Assembly (NCBI GenBank): GCA_020201035.1
Contig: JAIVHO010000003.1
Coordinates: forward strand, 1 to 47,602
Reading direction: 5' to 3'
DNA from: Bacteroidales bacterium
Lineage (GTDB): Bacteria; Bacteroidota; Bacteroidia; Bacteroidales; VadinHA17
Length of the DNA: 47,602 bases
Part shown: positions 42,562 to 47,602 of the stretch, piece by piece
Position numbering within the stretch: the stretch's first letter is position 1
How the letters are laid out: each line of letters starts with the position of its first letter
Made by a program: the position numbers and the translations under genes
Notes under the pieces: generated by a model
Database searches by the model: none
Told to the model about the DNA's origin: nothing
The model's input: only the letters and a program-made list of their open reading frames with translations

Positions 42562-43288
42562 TGCCGGCAAGTAAAGTGTTACAATAATCTATCAGTTTAG
42601 CCCTATCCTGAGTATTTTTCCGGGTGGGATAAATATTTGTCATCCTGATAAATCTTTTTAGATCCTCCTTCAGTTCAGGGAATAGCCTGAAAAGTGAGTT
42701 TTTGCCTTTAAAGGGGATAAGCGTTCCGTTATGACAAAGGTATTGCCTGAAATTCTCCTTGTAAACATAGTCTGATGAGCCGGAACCGCTGGTTATCTGA
42801 AGGGTTTTCAGGCGTGTAACCAGATATTGCACTTCCCCGTCGCTGATAACTTCAGCAAAAGGGGTGTTAATTGAATCAGCAAAAACGGGGAGAGGGATAA
42901 ATTCATTTCCCCCTATTGTTGCCCTGACAATATTACCCGGACGAAGCCCCACCTGATAAACCGCATTGTCTGTTGAGGTATACATCAGGATGATCCGGTT
43001 AAGATAGTTGTCATACTTCAGTTTCAGGCCTCTGAAGACATCATCTGCAGTCTCTATGGTTCCGTCTTTCCAAAAATCATCGATGTAGTAGGGATGCCCC
43101 TGTATGGAACCCCTTGTAGGTCCGTAGTAAAACGGCCCTGTTATCAGTCTCTCATCAGCACCGAAGAGATTGTCGAAATACTGACTGACCAGAAGGGTTG
43201 CTTTCTGGTTACCGTTCTCCTGTGGTATGACATGATTAGTTGCTGTCAGTAGCAACAGAAGAGATAAAACACCAATTTTCAAATCCAC
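42551..43288 (-). CDS. Secreted hypothetical protein, first gene of the TonB/DUF4249 operon
   Basis: A 245-residue protein that I do not recognise. The N-terminus is a signal peptide (LKIGVLSLLLLLTATNHVIPQ). The mature part is mixed alpha/beta, with a Ser/Gly linker (ITSGSGSSDYVYKEN) and a basic helical C-terminus (LKEDLKRFIRMTN). The start is GTG at 43288, with a TTG two codons later as an alternative. It overlaps the receptor fragment by 11 bp. Its position suggests a helper for the receptor system, but nothing in the sequence proves that. A good -7 element lies about 70 bp upstream. Confidence 0.65.
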   Translation of the reverse strand: MDLKIGVLSLLLLLTATNHVIPQENGNQKATLLVSQYFDNLFGADERLITGPFYYGPTRGSIQGHPYYIDDFWKDGTIETADDVFRGLKLKYDNYLNRIILMYTSTDNAVYQVGLRPGNIVRATIGGNEFIPLPVFADSINTPFAEVISDGEVQYLVTRLKTLQITSGSGSSDYVYKENFRQYLCHNGTLIPFKGKNSLFRLFPELKEDLKRFIRMTNIYPTRKNTQDRAKLIDYCNTLLAGNDK

Positions 43289-43359
43289 GTAACACAGGAT
43301 TAAGTTAGGGAAAAGGGGCTGTCACGGTAGCGCACCGTACACTGCAAAAAATATTTAAG

Positions 43360-43367
43360 CAAAAGTA
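43360..43367 (-). promoter_or_regulatory. -7 promoter element of the hypothetical/TonB/DUF4249 operon
   Basis: The minus strand reads TACTTTTG. The predicted leader of about 65 nt contains a small ACGGT/ACCGT hairpin at 43324-43338. Confidence 0.5.
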
Positions 43368-43397
43368 TTAAAAGGTTTAAATCTTTTGATGTTATGA

Positions 43398-43611
43398 ATT
43401 GTTAAAGTATCGTAATAATTAAGTACTGTTATTGTTAAGCCTCGCGTTTGATAGTAATTAACATTGGGACTAGTTATTTGCTTTCACTGATAATTTTGTA
43501 ATTGTTAAATTCTGTGCCTGATAATTTACTTAATGCCGGGTATTGTTATAATTACTCCTGTCACAAATAATTTTGTTTTTGCCAGGTATTGTTAAGTACA
43601 GTCATTGTTAA
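43398..43611 (+). repeat. Dispersed ATTGTTAA motif cluster in the gap before tRNA-Gln
   Basis: ATTGTTAA occurs at 43398, 43431, 43501, 43588 and 43604, with a variant ATTGTTAT at 43542. Two TAATTTTG boxes lie at 43491 and 43568. Spacing is irregular, so this may be an old decayed array or a set of binding sites. No gene is visible in the 438-bp gap 43289-43726. Confidence 0.6.
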
Positions 43612-43673
43612 AGTATTGTAACCGGGTCGGGTCTCTTCTATCAAATTTCATTCCATTTAGCTGGGTAGCAGAT

Positions 43674-43705
43674 TTGGAATATTGGTTTATTTTTTTCTAT
43701 TTTTG
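43674..43705 (+). promoter_or_regulatory. Promoter of tRNA-Gln
   Basis: TTG at 43674-43676, a 21-bp spacer, and a perfect -7 TATTTTTG at 43698-43705. Transcription would begin about 15 nt before the tRNA. Confidence 0.6.
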
Positions 43706-43726
43706 CACCACCTTATTAGGTACGAT

Positions 43727-43799
43727 TGACCCGTGGTGTAATTGGCAACACGTCTGATTTTGGTTCAGAAGAGTCCAGGTTCGAGCCCTGGCGGGTCAA
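43727..43799 (+). tRNA. tRNA-Gln (anticodon TTG)
   Basis: A full cloverleaf can be drawn. The acceptor TGACCCG pairs with CGGGTCA. The anticodon stem TCTGA/TCAGA encloses the loop TTTTGGT with anticodon TTG. The T arm is CCAGG-TTCGAGC-CCTGG. The discriminator is A, and CCA is not encoded. Confidence 0.95.
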
Positions 43800-43802
43800 C
43801 AG

Positions 43803-43833
43803 AAGAAGGTCTGCCCGGCGGCAGACCTTCTTT
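43803..43833 (+). terminator. Terminator after tRNA-Gln
   Basis: AGAAGGTCTGCC pairs perfectly with GGCAGACCTTCT around a CGGC loop. The T tail is short (TTTCGTT), but the 12-bp stem is strong. Confidence 0.8.
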
Positions 43834-43844
43834 CGTTAAGAGAA

Positions 43845-43961
43845 TTTTCTTTACGGTCGGCCCCCGCGACAGTCTGGCTCCTCCCTAAAATTGTTCACCG
43901 GACAATTTCTTTACGGTCGGCCCGCTGCCACTTTCTGACTACTCCGAAATTTATGGGTCCA
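43845..43961 (+). repeat. 60-bp tandem duplication spanning the MATE gene 3' end
   Basis: TTCTTTACGGTCGGCCC occurs at about 43847 and again at 43907, and the following 40 bp also align. The second copy is the 3' coding end of the MATE-like gene (minus strand); the first lies beyond its stop. As 60 is a multiple of 3, the downstream copy is in the same frame and would encode ADRKENS after the stop, matching ADRKEIV before it. Confidence 0.88.
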
Positions 43962-45256
43962 AGATAGATATTGGAGACGGTTTTGCCTATTACGTAGGCA
44001 ATGGTGGCGGCAATTACACCTACCATATCAAACCAGACTATGGATGCCAGCAGTACGGCTACAATAACTATCAGTTCAACAGCCGTTGCCACGGAGATGG
44101 GTCGGGTGCGGCCGGCAACCACCAGTGTTGATCTCTGGAATGAGAGAAGCACCGAGAGTGCAGGAAGCAACAGCATGAGACGCACCGGCAGATATGCCAT
44201 CTCAGAGAGATCATATGTAAGACCGGAGATATTTTCAAACCAGAGCCTTGCCAGCGGGGTAAAAGCAATAACAGCCAGCAAAACTGTTACGGCCGTTCCC
44301 AGAAAGATGGCAAAGTTACGGAGCTTGCGGTAGTTCTGTTTACGTGCCCCTATAAGGGCTATATTGACCTCCTGAAAGGAGAGCCCCATACTTCTGAAGA
44401 TAAAAACTAGTCCGTTTATGGCTGGCAGAACAGCAAGTGACTCAATCGGTAATTGGCTGCGCCCCATAAAGAAGGTTACAAACGGGTTTACACCAAGCGA
44501 AAGAAGTGAGGTGAGTGCAAGGGGGAAGTAAAACCTTGCAATAAACCGGTACCGTAAAGGCTCTCCCGGATTATTCATATCAAAAGCGTTACCGGCATTG
44601 GCCTGGCCTGCCTGTAATGAGGCAACGGTTTTTCGTGCCATTACCCAGCTGGCAACAGCTTCTAGCATAACTGCAACTGAGAGGGTAAGTGACCCCACAT
44701 ACGCCCCTTTCATTCCGGTTTTATATAGAAAAAAACCTGTAATGACAATAGCTGAAAGCCTTACCAGCGTTCCATAAGTCACCCTTCGGGTAAGATTGTT
44801 CCTGATTAGTATTCCCTGATAGAACCTCCTGTATCCAATGGCGGCGGGCCAGGGGAGAAGCAGTATTAAAGAGTAATAGGTTATGCGGGCGACATCTTCG
44901 GGAACCTCCATAAGGTCCTGAATAATAAAGCTGAAGACCGGGGGTATCAGTATAAGCAGTTGAACAATGGTAACAGACGCATTGAGCAGGTCAGTGAAGC
45001 GCTTCATCTTTTTCAGGGAGTTGCTGTCACCAACAAGGGCCGTAGAGGCGCTCATAAGCATAATCACGGGAGCTTCAATAATCAGTGCAAAGGAGAAGGC
45101 AATACCAAAGGCGGCAAGATTATTTTTGGCGTCACCAAGCCTTGCTATAACAGCAACAAGAAAAGGCTGCTCAATCGACATCATCAGCCAGGTGAGCGCC
45201 AGAGGCCCCCAGAAAAGGAAAATCTTTTTATATGTCAGGTTCTCCGTAAAATTCAC
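43895..45256 (-). CDS. MATE/MOP-superfamily multidrug-type transporter
   Basis: A 453-residue inner-membrane protein with about 12 helices in two halves (second half from about residue 225, FIARFYFPLALTSLLSLG). This is the MOP-superfamily layout used by MATE exporters. The segment PWPAAIGYRRFYQGILIRNN also resembles ANK-type MOP proteins, so it may not be a classical drug exporter; the substrate is unknown. The start is GTG at 45256 (GTG AAT TTT ACG), about 25 bp after a TATCTTTA element on the minus strand. The 3' end is duplicated in a 60-bp repeat. It is divergent from the DUF4954 gene. Confidence 0.82.
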   Translation of the reverse strand: MNFTENLTYKKIFLFWGPLALTWLMMSIEQPFLVAVIARLGDAKNNLAAFGIAFSFALIIEAPVIMLMSASTALVGDSNSLKKMKRFTDLLNASVTIVQLLILIPPVFSFIIQDLMEVPEDVARITYYSLILLLPWPAAIGYRRFYQGILIRNNLTRRVTYGTLVRLSAIVITGFFLYKTGMKGAYVGSLTLSVAVMLEAVASWVMARKTVASLQAGQANAGNAFDMNNPGEPLRYRFIARFYFPLALTSLLSLGVNPFVTFFMGRSQLPIESLAVLPAINGLVFIFRSMGLSFQEVNIALIGARKQNYRKLRNFAIFLGTAVTVLLAVIAFTPLARLWFENISGLTYDLSEMAYLPVRLMLLLPALSVLLSFQRSTLVVAGRTRPISVATAVELIVIVAVLLASIVWFDMVGVIAATIAYVIGKTVSNIYLGPINFGVVRKWQRADRKEIVR

Positions 45257-45317
45257 CGCTTTCAGGAAAGATGTAAAGATATAAAAAGCTGCATACCTAA
45301 TAGAATCTCTTTATTAC

Positions 45318-45500
45318 TACTTAAGGGTAATTTTGCTTCTTAAGGTTAACTTTATTACTTAGGGGTAGCTTTGCTACTTAGGGATAACTTTACTTCTTGG
45401 TGGGTAACTTTGCTTCTTAGGGGACTTAGGGGTACTTTACTACTTAGGGTATCTTTAATGCTTCGGCGTAACTTTGCTGATTACCGGTAATGTTTTTGCT
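45318..45500 (+). repeat. About 19-bp tandem array made of promoter -7-like boxes
   Basis: About nine units resemble TAACTTTGCTACTTAGGGG. Perfect TAnnTTTG boxes lie at 45328, 45366, 45405 and 45469. One-off versions ending TTTA lie at 45347, 45385 and 45450. All point towards the DUF4954 gene. The array fills much of the 426-bp gap 45257-45682; nothing else is seen there. Confidence 0.9.
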
Positions 45501-45682
45501 TACGGGGAACGTTGCATGAAATCCTCTTTTTTGTCTTTTATTTTAATCGTACAGTGAAAAAGTTTACTTTTGATATAAGCCTGCAGGAGGGTAAAATCTC
45601 AGACGGAAATAGTGCTGATCAATAGGAGGCAGGTCTGCTGCAATTTGGAGCAGAAAATTAGTTACCATCCGCTTACAATAAT

Positions 45683-47602
45683 ATGGATAAAATGGACAGA
45701 GTTTTGATTGTGCCGGGAGAGAATATCGGCAAAAACTTCATTCCTGCAGAGTACCTCCCGGAGGGCAGGGATGAGTATTACCAGAGAGATAAACAGGTCA
45801 CCATGCCTGATTCAGGGTGGAGAAACCTTCAGTCTGAAGAGATAGAAAGGCTGGTGAAAAACGATAATACCGCAGAAAACTGGGATGATATCCTGGTGAC
45901 TGATGAGTTTGACCCCGGGCAGATAAAGAACAACCGTTTTTACGGTCTGGTACGGATAGGAAGGGTAAAGAACAATATCCTGCAGCATCACGACCTCAGA
46001 CTACCGGCAGGGATTACAAACAGTCTGGTTATATCATGTGATATTGGTGACGATGTGGCAATACATAATGTCCATTACCTGGCTCACTATATTATTGGTA
46101 ACCGATGTATGCTATTTAATATTCAGGAGATGCATACAACCGATCATGCCAAGTTTGGCAACGGTATACTGAAGGAGGGTGAGTCTGAGAGTGTCAGAAC
46201 ATGGCTCGATCTGATGAATGAGACAGGATGCCGGCAGGTTCTTCCATTTGATGGCATGCTGACAGCAGATGCTTTTCTATGGGCCAAGTATGTTGAAGAT
46301 AAACCCCTGCAGCAGAACCTGAAAAAGATTACCCAGGAGAGGATCGACAGCAGGCGCGGTTACTATGGAACCACAGGAAATTACTGCGTAATAAAAAACT
46401 CCCTTATACTGAAGGATGTTCAGGTAGGGTCAAACTGCTATATTAAGGGTGCCAACAAGCTGAAAAATCTTACCATCAACTCTTCACGGGAAGAGCCCAC
46501 CCAGATAGGTGAAGGTGTTGAACTGGTAAACGGGATAATAGGGTACGGGTGCCATATTTTTTACGGATGTAAGGCTGTGAAGTTTATCCTGGGCAATAAC
46601 TCAAGTCTTAAATACGGGGCAAGACTTATTAACTCCTTTCTTGGCGACAATTCAACTATCTCATGCTGTGAAGTGCTTAATAACCTTATTTTCCCGGCAC
46701 ATGAACAGCATCATAACAACTCGTTTCTGGTGGCTTCGGTGGTGATGGGCCAGAGTAATATTGCCGCAGGGGCTACTATCGGCTCCAACCACAACAGCAG
46801 GGCCAATGATAATGAGATACAGGCAGGAAGAGGATTCTGGCCGGGGTTGTGTACCAGCCTGAAGCACTCGTGCCGGTTTGCCTCCTTTGTGCTGTTATCA
46901 AAGTCTGACTATCCGGCCGAACTGGATATACCTTTTCCCTTCAGCCTGCTGAACAATAATGTAACCAATGACAGGCTGGAGGTGATGCCTGCTTACTGGT
47001 GGATGTATAATATGTACGCCCTGGCCCGTAACTCATGGAAATTTCAAACCAGAGACAAAAGGATTCATAAGGACCAGAATATTGAATTTGAGGCTTTTGC
47101 TCCTGATACGGCTGAGGAGATGATTGCTGCACGACGGTTGATGGAGATATGGGTAGCAAAGGCTGACCTCAGAAAGAGGGAGGTGCCTGAAGATAAATGG
47201 CCCGGAGAGGATGCGCTGGCAAAAGCCGGCAGGATTCTTCTTTCAGGATCGGTAAGCGGGGTTAATACCCTTGAGGTACTTGGGGAACATATGGAAAACA
47301 GCAGGAGGAAGGTACTGATTCTGAAACCATATGAATCATACCATGCCTATGGGGATATGCTTTTCCATTATGCAATGAAAACCCTGCTTGATTATATGAC
47401 CTCACACCCCAAGGCTACATTTGAATCAATGAGCGAAGGGCTGCAGGGTGAGAGAGTAAAGGAGTGGGTTAATCTGGGTGGTCAGCTGATGACACAAAGT
47501 GATCTGGATCTCCTCAGGAGTGATATCGGAAAAGGCCGGCTTAAATCATGGGAGGCCGTTCATGCCAGGTATAATGAACTGTGGGAGAAGTATCCTCTGG
47601 AT
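45683..47602 (+). CDS. DUF4954 protein (left-handed beta-helix), 3' truncated
   Basis: The frame is open from ATG 45683 to the end of the window (640 codons, no stop), so the gene continues beyond it. The start VLIVPGENIGKNFIPAEYLP and central hexapeptide-like turns (VISCDIGDDVAIHNVHYL, LKDVQVGSNCYIKGANKLKN, VELVNGIIGYGCHIFYGC) fit DUF4954, a large Bacteroidota/Spirochaetes family. These proteins have a left-handed beta-helix like sugar-nucleotide acyl- and nucleotidyltransferases. The conserved stretch IGSNHNSRANDNEIQAGRGF is present. The function is unknown. An alternative ATG lies three codons in. The gene is preceded by the array of -7-like boxes. Confidence 0.9.
   Translation, partial: MDKMDRVLIVPGENIGKNFIPAEYLPEGRDEYYQRDKQVTMPDSGWRNLQSEEIERLVKNDNTAENWDDILVTDEFDPGQIKNNRFYGLVRIGRVKNNILQHHDLRLPAGITNSLVISCDIGDDVAIHNVHYLAHYIIGNRCMLFNIQEMHTTDHAKFGNGILKEGESESVRTWLDLMNETGCRQVLPFDGMLTADAFLWAKYVEDKPLQQNLKKITQERIDSRRGYYGTTGNYCVIKNSLILKDVQVGSNCYIKGANKLKNLTINSSREEPTQIGEGVELVNGIIGYGCHIFYGCKAVKFILGNNSSLKYGARLINSFLGDNSTISCCEVLNNLIFPAHEQHHNNSFLVASVVMGQSNIAAGATIGSNHNSRANDNEIQAGRGFWPGLCTSLKHSCRFASFVLLSKSDYPAELDIPFPFSLLNNNVTNDRLEVMPAYWWMYNMYALARNSWKFQTRDKRIHKDQNIEFEAFAPDTAEEMIAARRLMEIWVAKADLRKREVPEDKWPGEDALAKAGRILLSGSVSGVNTLEVLGEHMENSRRKVLILKPYESYHAYGDMLFHYAMKTLLDYMTSHPKATFESMSEGLQGERVKEWVNLGGQLMTQSDLDLLRSDIGKGRLKSWEAVHARYNELWEKYPLD

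Noticed and set aside
45318-45500. CRISPR-like array
   Set aside because: Units of about 19 bp follow each other with no unique spacers, and no cas genes are present. The same holds for all other arrays in the window.
1-47602. Insertion sequences, integrases, toxin-antitoxin or defence genes
   Set aside because: I looked for transposase, integrase, restriction and toxin motifs in all long frames and found none.

Overview
The window looks like a chromosomal segment of a Bacteroidota bacterium, most likely a Bacteroidales-type anaerobe or microaerophile. The evidence is family content and promoter style. Families include three TonB-dependent receptors, DUF4249 lipoprotein, DUF4954, DUF3108, an S9 peptidase and an MG2-domain surface protein. 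Many genes are preceded by the Bacteroidota -7 element TAnnTTTG and lack a clear Shine-Dalgarno. The first gene (alcohol dehydrogenase) and the last (DUF4954 protein) are cut by the window edges. I see no phage, insertion sequence, CRISPR array or rRNA.

Layout. 1-2.7 kb: alcohol dehydrogenase facing histidine ammonia-lyase. 2.9-6 kb: EamA transporter, thiol peroxidase, small CPKC redox protein. 6-11 kb: secreted S9 peptidase convergent with a DEAD-box helicase, sharing a bidirectional terminator. 11-14.1 kb: TonB receptor and a small His-rich membrane protein, both minus strand, possibly metal uptake. 14.4-18.9 kb: CvpA, TyrRS, then a Wzz-like/O-antigen polymerase-ligase-like pair. 19.98-27.1 kb: a tight five-gene plus-strand operon of TonB receptor, AmpG/RhtX-like MFS permease, hemN, hemG (HemY type) and hemH. 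It pairs uptake across both membranes with the steps from coproporphyrinogen III to heme. 27.2-33.6 kb: minus-strand SpoIIE phosphatase, efp, DUF3108 protein, tsaB, HlyD adaptor and TolC protein. 33.8-35.4 kb: fbaA and a small RHH-like protein. 35.5-43.3 kb: minus-strand operon of a secreted hypothetical, a TonB receptor whose N-terminus is in another frame, DUF4249, an MG2 protein and cysQ. 43.7-47.6 kb: tRNA-Gln, a MATE-like transporter and DUF4954.

The most unusual property lies between the genes. Most long intergenic gaps hold a private, degenerate tandem array with units of 6 to about 90 bp, and no two families look alike. In at least six cases the array overlaps or resembles the 3' end of the neighbouring gene (alcohol dehydrogenase, EamA, DEAD-box helicase, SpoIIE phosphatase, RHH-like protein, MATE). 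In three of these the unit is a multiple of 3 bp and the reading frame stays open past the stop codon. One array (45.3-45.5 kb) is built from repeated promoter -7 boxes.

Other points of interest are the porphyrin/heme salvage operon with an inverted repeat inside its predicted promoter, the frameshifted STN-TonB receptor, and two genes whose GTG start lies at the predicted transcription start, suggesting leaderless mRNAs. All calls are from reading the sequence; no database search was made.
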